DNA of 64,000 bases from Hermatobates lingyangjiaoensis (Eukaryota; Arthropoda; Insecta; Hemiptera; Hermatobatidae): assembly GCA_026182355.1 (NCBI GenBank), contig JAPFBL010000068.1, forward strand, positions 9,585,001-9,649,000, given 5' to 3'. The first letter of the stretch is position 1; each line of letters opens with the position of its first letter. Positions 11,747 to 23,150 of this stretch are shown piece by piece. Under the pieces are notes generated by a model, which ran no database searches, was not told the DNA's origin, and worked only from the letters and a program-made list of their open reading frames with translations. Made by a program: the position numbers and the translations under genes.

Positions 11747-12329
11747 TTCGTCTATATTTGTAGACATCATCAGGGCTACATCAACACAGAATTTAATTAC
11801 AATTACATGAAAAGTAATTATGTTACATTATTTAATTAATATACATAATTACATTGTTTTTTTTCTGTTTTGAGGAAACAACTACATAATGGTTTGTGTT
11901 ATGTTATGTTATCACTTGCAGATTTGAACACAAACCGTTATGTAGTTGTTTCCTCACAATAGAAAAATACCAAAATAATTATGTAAATGAATTAAATAAT
12001 GTAATACAATTACTTTTCATGTTATTGTGTATTGTTATTGTGTATTCTGTATTGCTGTAGCCCTGAAGATGTCTACAAATATAGACGAAACGTCGGCTTA
12101 AAGGTCTATTAAATGTTTATTTTTTTATTATAGAACGGAAAAGTCTATTCCTCATACTTCAAAATGACTACTCAATGATAACATGGTTCATAAAAACAAG
12201 AAAATCTACATTTGATATTAAATTGTTTTTAAGGATGCAATATAGGTATTGATTAAAACATTTTGATGGACCAATTCATCATACCATGGATACGATCAGA
12301 AATTATATGTTGATTTTAGCGTTGATTTT

Positions 12330-13072
12330 TCATACCTAAGAATCAATTTCTTCCTACATCTTATAATAAGATATTTCATTTCAAATTTCTTCATTAAACC
12401 TCTAAAAATCAATTTTATTTCAGTCCATAAACTTAAAAAATTTCTAAACCTATGTAGACACTACAACCAAATATATCTAAATCCCATAATTGTAGCGGGT
12501 GATCAATTAGTCCACAATTATTATCCAGTTTTTATAGCTTTATGACACTTTTAAGTAATTGAAATTTTACCAATTTTTTTCTATAAATTAATTTCTTTTT
12601 CAATTTGTGTGTAATGTATCATTTTTTTATTTAGCCGTTTAGCATTAAAAAACATTTTGTAAAAGCATAAAATGTACTTTTATAGCTTCTTTGGTTAGTG
12701 TAATTTTGAAATAAATTATCAAAACTTGGTAATAATATTCCCATATCATACTCTATTTTTTGGAATAATTTCATTTTAATTTATCAAACGGGATGACTTG
12801 TATGACAAGCCTTCGTATTATATTATGTCTTTTTTTTTAATTTTAATGAATTAATCTTCAAATTGCTTTATAAAGTTGCTTTGTAATCTTAGGACTTTTT
12901 CTGTTATTTCTTTTGTCTCTTCCATGATAATACAAAATTTTTAAGAGACTAGAGTTAGTAGTTTAGGAGAAAAAAATATTATTTGAGAACCTGGAGACAT
13001 GTAAATCCGTAAAAATCTCGAGATTGAATGTTTTAATGATCACTGTGCTTTACTTATAGTAAAGTAATACGT
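12330..13072 (-). repeat. Old, internally deleted copy of the ~1.63-kb repeat R
   Basis: Alignable by eye to the better copy at 40060-41695: AAAATCAATTTTAT, AGCCGTTTAGC, GTAATTTTGAAA, AGTTTAGGAGAAA and AAAATCTCGAGAT occur in the same order. It ends with TTTACTTATAGTAAAGTAAT, the conserved terminus. The GT-rich part and the segment next to it are missing, and divergence is high. Confidence 0.75.
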
Positions 13073-16000
13073 ATGTTAATTTAATATCTAATTGATTTTT
13101 ATTGTTTTATTTTTTGATAAAGCGTATTATATTATATTGAAGTTAATGTTTTTTGTTATTACGTAGGTAATGAACAATGCTATTTATAAATTATGACATT
13201 GGAATAGAAATTTGGTATATTCAGTTAATGAGTATACATTCAGTTAATTACTTAATATACAATAGTAAAAGATTTTCCGGGCATAAATACAATTCAATTC
13301 TAGCTGGTAGTTTTATTGAAGTAACGAATTCATGAAACACATTTATGTTAATACTTTTGATAATTTTTATGTTTTCCATTCCGAGGACTTATTTTAACAT
13401 TTTCCAGATGATTTATTTACAGGAAGTATTTATTTATTTGATTGTTTGTTTGCCTTTATAATTAATTGTTATGTAATATGAAAGTACATTCTAAATACGA
13501 TAGTTTCAGTATATAGAGAAGCAACTTTATTTAATTAACTACTAGTCATATTATTATGACTGGTGCTATGGTACATATATAGACACAGTGATGCTTGTTG
13601 ATGGCATATTTCATAAGGTTTGAGATATTTGAGATGGAAATATTTGTTGGGGTTTGATTAATAGAAGCAATCAACAGGGATAGTAAATTGAAATACTGGT
13701 GTAATTATTTTTGCTCAGCATGATATATATTCATGATTTTCAGAATAGATGTAATCTGTGTATGTCATGCTGCTATAAATTAAGACTGTAACAAAGTCTT
13801 CCGATTCTGGTATGACTTAGTCATTAATGATGACCAGATGTCATCTCATGTCTAATCAAGTTTTTATACTGGATTAGAACTCTGGAAACCATGACTGTCC
13901 ATCAGAAGCAGTAAATACCAGTATGCCGATACTAGGGTGATGATCCCATCATTCAAAAGCCGGTAGAAAGACTCTACTAAAGCCTGTGTATTAGAGTAAT
14001 GGTCTAAAAGTCCCATATACAGCTATCTTCATTGATTTAGTTGTAATTCCATATAACGAGAGAATAACTGTTTACAGCAGCCTTGTTATGACGTAGCAGA
14101 CAATACATGGGTGAGACCTAAGCACATAACTGCGTGTTAGGCAAAAAAAAAGTTACTTCCAATAATTTTTTAGTTTTCAAAATTAGAGGGAAATGATTTC
14201 ATTGCAAATCCAAGATATTCTTCGAGTATACAAATCAATAACTTTTCAATGTAATTTACTGAATGATTATAATATATAAATTTGTCTTTATGGGCTTGTT
14301 AATAACCTAACTTGTGCTAAAAATTAGTAAAGGTCATTTTATATTTTCCCTTGAATTTTATATTCTTCTCGATTTGAATTTCAATTGAATATTTTCTTTC
14401 ACTCCCATAAATATTCTAAAGCGTAAGAAAAAGAGGAACAGTGAGTTAAGTGTATTTGTCACTTTTTGAGATAGATTAAAGGAGTAAAACAATTAGCATA
14501 TTGGAAGGGACAGGCAAGGTACATTTCTTTCAAAGTAGGTGATTCGAAGGGACGAGTTTAAGTTTTGCTTTACCGCTCTTCAAGTGCTTCATTAATGAAG
14601 GCCTAGAAGCGCTTGAAGTGAAATTTCTGTTTCCTTCAGCGTAACAGCTATTCGTGAAGCAACATCTGGTGGTGGATCTAAAAAAATATTATAATTCAGC
14701 AAGCCTTATGAATATATTCATCCTGAATGCTAAGCAGCCTACACCCTTTTCTACGTAAGCTTCGTGGAATTACTTCGCCTCATGTAAAGAAAATTTGCAC
14801 CATAAGACTTCTCTCCCCCAAAACATTAACATAAATGAAATAACCGGTAATCTTATGAGAAGTTTGTCACACGAACTTGATTCGAAACTAGATTTAACTT
14901 TAAATTAGAAACACATTGCAGCCTGATACTGATAAGGCTTCCTCATAAACTCTCTACTTGTTACCATCACTTTAAATATTCAAAGTCACCAAATTTTTTT
15001 CAATAAATATCCGTTTTCAAGTTAAAGTTTATATAGAAATTATATAAAAATAAACGAATACAATACACTTTTTATGAAATAGAGTGTAAGAAATATTAAT
15101 AATATGAAATATTATATGTTTATTCCTGTTACGTAACCGATTAGTTTGAAAAGGATGTTGGAATTTTATTGAATCAATATTAAAACTTTATTCCTTCATT
15201 AAAATCACTTATACTTGATTGTGAATATTTCAAAATCTATAATGATATTACTATAAAATTAAGGATATAATGTTTATAAAATTTTCAAAACTGCAATGGG
15301 AACACCGTCAGTTACCCAGCGTACATCAAGCCAATGGATAAGTATTTGCTAGATGTATTTCAGCGTTGCATTTGATACGGTCTACTCAAAGCTCCAGTGC
15401 GGTGGTGTCACATCCAGTTTGAAAATGAAGTCGTGTCGTTCATCCTTACTCAACTTATTCATCAACTAGCTTTCCAGTATACCAAGCAATGTTATACCCC
15501 TCTGAAGGAAAATGGTCCATAGAGAGCTTTCTTGTATGAAGCACAAACGATGGTTATCCCTGGAGAAGCTCAAGAATTCTATATATGTCCTCAGTGACAT
15601 ATATGCAAATTTCATCAAATACATTATGTTCTAAATGCACTTTTTTCTTTGCAATGGCTCGACAAGCTAGTTTACCAGTGCCCTGCAAAGTTTACAGTAA
15701 CAGCGGCTTGTAAGGCGGTTAGTCGTCGTCTTTTCAAAACCCACAAAAAAGTTGTTCTAGATAACTACAGTTTTTTACTGGCTGTTCTGATCAATTTATG
15801 GGGACACTTCTCGAAGGCAGTTTAAACTCTATTAGTAATATCATCGAAAGTTGAGGGGCCATTTACACAGCCATCTCAATGGACAGCTGAATAGTCATAA
15901 CTCTGTTTCTGCTAATCTAATTACGAAAAACGCCTTTTCTGGTTGAATGGAAGCTGTTATCAGGTAAGAAAAAAATATTAGTGAGTAGAGAAATGGGATT

Positions 16001-16383
16001 TGCATATAATCCTGCGAAAATGGCCATATAGCTTTCTCAAGATGAAAAAAAGTAGGTTTCAGAAACATTCTATGGAATCAGATACACCGCATTTAAGAGG
16101 TGCCTCAAAGCAACCACCTCTAAAAAAATGCTAAAATTGTTGTTAATTGCATGTAAAAGCAATAGAAATGAGAGATATTTCTCTAACAAAAATTATGAGA
16201 TTCATAAAAGACCGTACAATCATAATACAATAGTATGATATCATAATAGAATAACCCGTTTAACGATAATGATAGGATATAAGATTATTTCAGATCAATG
16301 ATATCAAGTTTATTATGTATACACGTTCGCCACATTAAAATAAAACTAAAACTCAGTTGATTGTCGGATGTTTCTTAACGGTT
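13073..16383. other. No assigned feature
   Basis: AT-rich, apart from a more balanced stretch at about 15300-15960 in which one plus-strand frame is fairly long (EAQTMVIPGEAQEFYICPQ then a stop, later VYQCPAKFTVTAACKAV). I do not recognise a family, and stops interrupt it. It may be an old transposon. No RNA gene was seen. Confidence 0.45.
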
Positions 16384-16418
16384 GACGTAGTGTAAAGTTG
16401 AATGTAGGCCACTCCAGC
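16384..16418 (+). repeat. Isolated terminus resembling the end of repeat R
   Basis: GTGTAAAGTTGAATGTAGGC followed by CACTCCAG resembles the right terminus of R (AGTAAAGTAGAGTGTAGGC, then CACTCCAG, at 58390-58413 and 60021-60043). The DNA upstream does not match R, so this is a solo end or another family sharing the terminus. Confidence 0.5.
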
Positions 16419-16419
16419 A

Positions 16420-17340
16420 TATTTTTTTGTGCAAAGTAGTTCTATTTTATATGTGATACAACCGTATAACAGGTTTTTAAATTACACAAATCATAGTAAT
16501 GGCTTAGAACCTAATCGATTATAAAATATAAAATTATGAGATATAATTATAGATTATCAAATATAAATTTTATCCTTGCAATTAAGCTTAGTTGTATTTA
16601 TCTAAACCCAATATAGAATAGAGATATTTATTAAATTAGAGAACCTGTCTGATATTGACAGTGACTATTTGACGGGTCAGCTAGTACTGGCAATTACGCC
16701 TCTGAGTCAAATAAACCTCTGAACTTTCCAGAAAGGACAATCAAATATTAGATCACCAAGAGATTGAAATTTGCAGGATCGAATAAGCAGGCTGGATTTC
16801 CTTTTATTTTGAATAAAATTTATAAGGAACTAAATCTATGACGTGCTCACAATTAAAAGTACTCAGGTAAAGAATAATGAAGAAATTTTTATCAGATTAT
16901 GCGCAGAGCTGCTTCCATCAAACTGTTGTGTTTGTTAATAGGATTTATTATTAGTAATAGTTGTACTAAATAGTATTTTCAGTGTTATCTACCGCTACGT
17001 TTTGTTCTATGCTGTTGTTCTATTCTACTATTAAGGTTTTTTTGTAATGACTTAAAATATTGACTCAAATTGTCTTTGCTTTAATATATATTATTTTCTG
17101 GATCAGTATAAACAGTAAAACAAAAATTAAAATTAACTCGTGCTTTAGAAAGTAGTAACAGCTTTCAATTATTAGATTGCTCACATACAGTAGAAAATTT
17201 GTGGCTGACTACTTCATTTTAAATACAAGATTGTGACAGTTAGTAGAAGAAACTAACTATATCATGAATTTTAAACAGAACAAAATATACAAAACTAACA
17301 TATAACAGTATATATATAAACTATATTGACACAAAGAACA
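16420..17340. other. No recognised feature
   Basis: AT-rich without recognisable domains or termini. Confidence 0.5.
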
Positions 17341-17650
17341 CTCAGAAATTAAACAGAAGCCACTACTATATTTCGATGTCCTCGTCTATATTTCGGAATA
17401 TAGAAACGAGTCACACCGCAGACAGATAACGACTGGCCGGTGGTCTTGAGGGAGCACAGAACAGTGTAGCCAACGGAGGGAGAGGAGGCAAGGATAGATA
17501 AAGAAATAAGAGCAAAATAAATTATAACGAATGAAAACAAAAACTATTAGCACAGGTGAAAACACCCAAACAAAAATAAAAATTAAAATAAAGAATAAAA
17601 ATAAATAAGTAAACAAAAAATACCCTAAGAGACTAAAATAAATAAAAGGA
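17341..17650 (-). mobile_element. PLE tail fragment
   Basis: On the minus strand the sequence ends with GACGAGGACATCGAAATATA followed by GTAGTGG, closely matching the minus-strand tails at 18.17 and 47.85 kb. Upstream it shares the frame ending in GYTV with the PLE at 18089-18520, but the GIY-YIG part is absent here. A short duplication near 17385-17405 (ATATTTCG twice) disrupts the motif. Confidence 0.6.
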
Positions 17651-17799
17651 ATAATCAACGATTGAGGTTCAACCCAGGAGCAGATCTAACCCCCTAGTTA
17701 GATTAGAAGACTAATAAAAGCTTCTTCTGAAGCCCTCAGAGTGACTTTTGAATTGTTATCAGTTATCTGTCTCAGAATTTATCTCTCTCAGAATCTCAG

Positions 17800-17908
17800 A
17801 ATTTATACTTCTGCCTATGAAAAAGGTTTTAAATAAAGACCGAAACGTAGGCGAAGAGAGTTTAATTTGAACCTGAAGAACTGACCGAGTAGCGATGAAC
17901 TTTAGTTT

Positions 17909-17961
<53 letters not shown>

Positions 17962-18088
17962 CACACAGGAAAGAGAAAACACAAATAAAGACACACACAA
18001 AAGACTCACAACGATATTTCGACAGTCGTTGTCATTGGGAAGAAGTAGTCCCTATGAGTAGCTGAAGCTAACTTATATATATATATAC
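17800..18088. mobile_element. Two PLE tails converging on a (TA)n tract
   Basis: A plus-strand tail (17800-17910) carries CTATGA, a hairpin GGTTTT/AAAGACC at 17825-17841 and GAAACGTAGGC. It then runs into (TA)n at 17911-17958. A minus-strand tail (17959-18074) begins on the other side and carries GACA, a loop, TGTC and GAAATATCG, with TTTC at 18017-18020 on the plus strand. The same pair of tail families flanks (TA)n at 42440-42840. A second short TA tract follows at 18075-18088. Confidence 0.65.
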
Positions 18089-18516
18089 TAACTAGATGAA
18101 ACGATTCTTCGAACTGAATAAACTAGAATTTTTAAAAGAACACACAGAAAAGAAATCACTGAACTCACTACTATCTTTGATGTCCTCGTCGTCAGGAATA
18201 GATGTGAATTGCTCCAAAGGCTGATAACGACTGGCTTGGCGTTCAAACCGAAGCACTCAAACAGTGTACCCAACTTTCAGAGAAAAGGAAGACAAGGAAG
18301 ATAAAGAAATGAAAGCCAAATAAAAATTAAATGTCAAATAAACACGGAAACAGTCATTGAAACTGAGTCTGTCAGAACCGGCATGAGTAGCAACGGGAAG
18401 GTCACTGCGTTTGCCAACGGACGACCTGTGATTATTCATACGCAGGCTTAGGTTGGTGCAAGCTAAACCCACATAAAAGGAATCACACTGGGTGCACTCC
18501 AAACGGTAAACGCAGT

Positions 18517-18520
<4 letters not shown>
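18089..18520 (-). pseudogene. PLE fragment: GIY-YIG endonuclease plus tail
   Basis: The minus-strand frame reads NCVYRLECTQCDSFYVGLAC, then TNLSLRMNNHRSSVG, then SDLPVATHAGSDRLSFNDC. This is a clear GIY-YIG domain of the PLE type: paired cysteines before FYVG, arginine in LRMNNH, and the LPVA-H block. The frame is open for about 80 codons and then enters the tail, which holds CTGACGACGAGGACATC with the GAAA degraded. The fragment is bounded on both sides by TA tracts (18075-18088 and 18522-18584). It lies head-to-head with the plus-strand PLE that starts beyond the second tract. No RT is present. Confidence 0.8.

Positions 18521-18521
<1 letters not shown>

Positions 18522-18584
<63 letters not shown>
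18522..18584. repeat. (TA)n microsatellite between divergent PLE fragments
   Basis: About 62 bp of pure TA, the longest in the window, lying between a minus-strand and a plus-strand PLE fragment. Confidence 0.95.
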
Positions 18585-18586
<2 letters not shown>

Positions 18587-18599
18587 TTACTATATATGT

Positions 18600-19372
18600 A
18601 TATATATAGTTGATTACAATCAACCATAATCAATCTTTATTCCTATTTCAATTCTAACCCTAACTTTATAGCTACCTGGTAAATGCTACATCTTCCTGTA
18701 TTTGTCAAAACTGTGTCTACCGTTTGGACTGTACCTCGTGTGATGTATTTTAAGTAGGATTGGTCTCCATTAGGTTGAGACTGCATATGCGTGGCCAAGG
18801 GACTTCCGTTGGTCAGCACAGCTATTTTCCTGCTGACATTCACGTACTCCCACGGACTCAAGTTTAATTACTGTTCCTGCAAACGAATTTTTAAACAGAT
18901 CATAGATTTCAAAATGGTTACTTTGACAGCTTGTCAAGAAACGTATAGCAGACTTCTTGCTGTTAGAATAACATTTAGATTAAATCTAAAACGTTTGTTA
19001 ATTCCTTGTTGTTTTGTTACATTTTTTTAAAAGTATTATTTCTTTATGTATTAATGTTTTATATTTAGTTTTGGTTTTTTTTATTTTTTATTTACACTCA
19101 ATTTTTTATTTCATTATAATTTATTTGCTGAATTTATATTATTTAGTTGTTTTTAGTTACTTTATTTTCCCCCCTCTCCTTTATGCGTATGTTGGTAGCA
19201 CTTTTACTGTTACTACCACAAATTAATTCTTCAGTGGAGCTTTGCTTCTGAAGCAAGTCACATCTCGTCTTCTGATGACGAGAAGAGAGATTTTGCAATG
19301 TTCTCTAAGTGTTATCTTCTTGAGTTTATTGTGAAATAAATTGTTGTTTCACGTGTTTTTTGTTAAACCGTG

Positions 19373-19375
<3 letters not shown>
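18600..19375 (+). pseudogene. PLE fragment: degraded GIY-YIG domain plus tail
   Basis: The plus strand at about 18710-18760 reads NCVYRLDCTSCDVF, a stop, then VGL, which is the same lead-in as the minus-strand copy next door. A shifted frame continues with FTYSHGLKFNYCSCKRI, matching the H-SH-L-FN-C block. Frameshifts and stops are frequent. The tail contains CTGATGA near 19271 but no clear hairpin or GAAA. It ends with TTTCACGTGTTTTTTG and a (TA)n tract at about 19375-19431. Confidence 0.65.
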
Positions 19376-19430
<55 letters not shown>

Positions 19431-19431
19431 C
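19375..19431. repeat. (TA)n microsatellite
   Basis: TA tract with one TT interruption, between the plus-strand PLE tail and the fold-back that follows. Confidence 0.95.
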
Positions 19432-19884
19432 AAAATTGACACAATAACATATGATATAAATATTCAGGTAACTTGCCATAAATGATTGAAGATTATTACT
19501 TTGAGGCCTTCGTTTATCATGTCGTCAGAGAGCAAGTGAATACAAGATCTGGGCAGGTTAAAGATTTTGATTTAAAGTTGGATGAAGATTGGCATCATTG
19601 ACAGTATATTTCCCTAATACATTAGAAATGGTCTTAATTTGTTTAATGATTCCTTCAATTAGAAATTCGTTCAATTTAAATTAACAAGACCATTTTAAAC
19701 AAATTAAGTCTATTCCTAATGTATTAGGGGAAATATACTGTCAATGATGCCAATCTTCATCCAACTTTAAATCAAAATCCATAACCTGCCCAGAACTTGT
19801 ATCCACTTGCTCTCTGACAACGTGACGTGATAAACGAAGACCTCAGAGTAATAATCTTCAATCATTAGTGGTGATATACCTGAA

Positions 19885-19916
<32 letters not shown>
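19432..19916. mobile_element. PLE C-terminal tail fold-back (inverted pair)
   Basis: The left arm on the minus strand (about 19440-19680) keeps an uninterrupted C-terminal frame: LNEFLIEGIIKQIKTISN, then NDANLHPTLNQNL and a stop. The right arm on the plus strand (about 19684-19888) repeats the later part with CAATGATGCCAATCTTCATC. The arms meet near 19682. In the left arm the untranslated part has CTGACGACATGATAAACGAA, and the right arm has a related CTGACAACGTGACGTGATAA. The protein tail matches 5.28-5.43 kb. The right side ends in (TA)n at 19889-19916. Confidence 0.75.
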
Positions 19917-19920
<4 letters not shown>

Positions 19921-21539
19921 TTATCGAAATTAATGAAATAGCAACTATAAAAAGAAATTATAGTAATAATTAAGTAAGTTGGTTTTGGTAAGTGATTTTT
20001 ATTTAATTTTGAGAAGGTCTTAGACAATAAGTCTTGAGTTATATTTAATGCATATGGGAGAAGTAAAGAATATGAAACATTCTATCTTCATTGGAAATAT
20101 CAATTTAACAGATATTTGTGTTATAGATGGATGAGAGTTTGGAAAGCACTATGCGAAGATAAAATCTGAGCTATATTAGCTGGGCGGTTTGGAATTCGTG
20201 TTAATGCTGTTTATATCTTGACACTTGGGTGTGAGACTGTAGACGGTGGAGACGATTTGAATTTCAGTCTATTAGGAGAGCGATAGGGGTAATCTACATC
20301 CATCACGGTGATCGACATGCCGCACGTCTACCGACGTTATCGCCACATCCCTCATCCTTCCACATTCTCAAAAACACTTCTCTCTCCACTAGTGCCCGGT
20401 CTCCGCTTCTCCCATTTAATATTAAGTATTTGACAATTTTCAGAAATCCACGACACTCCATAAGGTATTCTTTAACTATTTCACACTAAGAAACATTATT
20501 TGAAATTACAAGCATTTCTGTAATAAAAATACCTTAAAAATTAATGCAAACTTATTAAAGACAGTTACATATTTTGTTTTAGTAGAACTTCTTTGTTAGC
20601 AATGTTTCTCTTCATACATCACATAAATCTTAAATACAAATAAGTCACTCCGCATTCACACGGTCATCAATAAATAATTATTTATTTAAGAAACTTTTTT
20701 ATTTTATGTACTGGTATCCGCATTTTGTTATTTCTGTAATGTTTGGTATTTGTGGTAAATTTTGAAGTCAGTGGACATTTTTAGAATGAAGCCGTAAATT
20801 AAAAGGAATATAATTAAATAATATATAAAAGTTTTTTTTCGTTTTATGATTATTAACAAGTGCACTGCTTTGAAGGAACTATCAATCTAGAACTCTAATT
20901 ACTAATCTATAAATAATTCTTATAAAAACCATTATTTAGAGATATCAAAAGGTAATATTACTGAGAAACAATTACAACACAATAAATATATATGAAATAT
21001 ACGTTTTATTTTAACGTATATTGTCTGTTATGAAGATTATTATTTGCCTAAAACTCTCAGGTTATTCTGGGTAAAGTATTTAATATTTTTAATGCAACCT
21101 CACTCTCTCGATTTTTTAAAGTTATTAAATTTTCGTCACATGATAATATCTATTATGATATTGTATGTTTGTTCCACGAACTACATCCCACAAAAGTAGA
21201 AGTCATATTATTATAAACAACGTAATAGTTCCTTTCCCATGTTCTTATAATACTTAAAACAGTGAAATTCATAACACACTAAGTACTCAATGTCCAATAA
21301 TTAGTTAAGTTAAAAGATTCCATACCTATATTTACTGGAACTCATTGGATAGACAAGCATCCTGTTCATTGGCAAGCATCACATATCATATGGATCTTTT
21401 ATGTTTATTTTTATAGTTATCAAAATTTATACACATATACTATTTAAGATATCTTCAAATTTTATCTGTCAGACTTTATAAAATTAATTATGTATCACTG
21501 GTATTTATTAAAAAATTCAAAGTCAATGTAAACTAATCT
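19917..21539. other. No recognised feature
   Basis: AT-rich. A more GC-balanced patch at about 20110-20420 contains no recognisable coding frame or RNA gene. The boundary with the R copy that follows is vague. Confidence 0.45.
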
Positions 21540-23150
21540 GGCAAAGATTAGGAGGTAATTTATTAGTCCTTTTATGTTGAAATTTCATTTTTGTATGGTC
21601 AGCCATTTCGCGTTAAAAACCAATTCTTAAAGCATATAATATGCAATAACTCCCATTTTCATCCATTAATTTAAAACAAAATAGTAATCAGTTCATCCCC
21701 TGAACATGCTATTTGCGTATGATATCATTACATATAATCTGTTGAACGGTGACCCCTCTGCCCCCAAGAATTTTCAAAATCAATGATATGAAAAATTTTA
21801 CATTTAATGTAATATTGACCTTGCTGGTTATTCAAAAATTCCGATTTTTTTTGTTTTACAATTACCTGTTTTTTAATAGATACCAATACTAAAAAGATTA
21901 ACTAATTAACCAAAATAATTAACTTTTTAGTTTTAAAACTCTAAAGTAAGTGATGAGGGAGAAAAAAATGTCTAGAAACAGATTTTTTTGAAAATAACTA
22001 CTGTCTCATAATGCAAAAAAAGAATTGGGCAAATATTTTCCCGAAAGAATAGAGCAAATGTACATTATGGTATAAAGCCCATTTTTGAATGAAATATGAT
22101 TTGGATCTATCAAATGGTGTCAGACTGATGTACCCTGTTTTGATTTATGCATTTTTTTTCAGCCACATCATGATAAAGCAGAATAGGTTGATGTTTTTTA
22201 ACGTGGAGCCCTTTCGCCATGTCACGAGAACCAACCGTCCGCTCACTAATGATACACGACTAAACGGTCCTCGTGAAGTGCCCAAGGTGGACCTCGCGAA
22301 GGCGGGCTTCCACGACCTACATCAACGAAAGCTTTTAAGTTTATGCCAGTTAGTCTCTAAAAAGGACTGAGGGTTACTTGATAATAGGGTTAATCAAGGA
22401 TTACAGGGGAAAGATTAAATTGGAAAAATACAAGGGTAACAGTTAATATCGAGTTGAGAGATAGCAAAGATTAGGTAAGTTAAGGAAAGAGTCAGAGGCA
22501 GCAAGAAAAGGTGCAGAGAGAAAGTAGGAGAACATCCAGACGGTAACGCACCGCACCTGGTTCGGCAGGTCCATGCCCACCACAAAGCAGCCACAACAGT
22601 CCCGCCCGAATAGATTTGACCAATAGTCTCTAAGAGACTGATAGTTTCGCCGGTGCAGAAGAAAGTTTTAAAAAAGACAAACACAAAGCATGAAGAAGAA
22701 AAGATGACTAGGAACCCAGCCCCGAGACCAGTGCCCGAATGAATGGGTTTGCCACCAGCGGACACCAGCCCAGACAGGGACTCCGAAGTAGCAGCTAAAG
22801 CTACTGTTGTGCCCACAGCGAATGGTACCTTTTACCTACAAGGGCGGACGGCCCCCTGACCAGCGCGCAGACAGGCAGGCTTGCTACCCCCGGACGCCGG
22901 ACCAGGCAAGCACCCCGCCCAGGTTGTGCCTTTCTTAGTTCAAGCCATTATTTAGGCATGTTACCCCCCCCCCCCCATGACAAGGTGAAGGCACGTCGGG
23001 GGTGGGGGGGGGGGAAGCAGACTGATGTGCCCACAAACTTTTGGGTAAAAACTCACCCAGCCATAAAGAAATTATCAAAGAAACTCAAAAAAGGGGTTTT
23101 AGGCCCCTCAGACTTGTAAATTCGCGAAAATCTTGAAATTATTTTTTTTT
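21540..23150 (-). repeat. Very old copy of repeat R, interrupted
   Basis: Both parts align weakly with the minus-strand R copy at 40060-41695. The left part has AGGGAGAAAAAAATG, then AAGCCCATTTTTG and GGATCTATCAAA. The right part has AAACTC, AGGCCCCTCAGACTTGTAA, ATTCGCGAAAATCTTGAAAT. The order is correct. The two parts are separated by the insert at 22136-23017. Confidence 0.55.
22136..23017. mobile_element. GC-rich insert with a 15-bp flanking direct repeat, unclassified
   Basis: Much more GC-rich than its surroundings. It is bounded by CAGACTGATGTACCC (22121-22135) and CAGACTGATGTGCCC (23018-23032), consistent with a target duplication. It contains a C-run at 22963-22976 and a G-run just after it. 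A plus-strand frame near 22710-22850 reads EVAAKATVVPTANGTFYLQG. Another at about 22215-22370 reads REVPKVDLAKAGFHDLHQRK. The minus strand has an open frame of 133 codons at 22415-22816. None belongs to a family I can name. A non-autonomous or 5'-region LINE fragment is possible. Confidence 0.45.

Larger units (their letters stand above)
11185..12117. mobile_element. PLE-derived fold-back (inverted dimer), later split by a LINE
   Basis: After removing the LINE at 11254-11746, the two halves are inverted copies. CGACGTTTCGTCTATA and TAGACATCATCAGGGCTAC on the left answer GTAGCCCTGAAGATGTCTA and TATAGACGAAACGTCG on the right. The centre is near 11905, where AACTACATAATGG pairs with CCGTTATGTAGTT. 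Each half ends with CTGANGA, a hairpin (GTCTA/TAGAC) and GAAACGTCGGC. The direct repeat TATTTTTTTATT at 11173-11184 and 12118-12129 may be a 12-bp target duplication, but it is low-complexity. Confidence 0.7.

Noticed and set aside
17759..17998. Minus-strand frame with a long YIYIYI run
   Set aside because: Translated (TA)n. The same applies to similar frames at 5326-5686 and 19767-20027.
22415..22816. Minus-strand open frame of 133 codons
   Set aside because: Low-complexity hydrophobic segments and no motif. It lies in a GC-rich insert where stop codons are rare by composition. Kept only as part of the insert.
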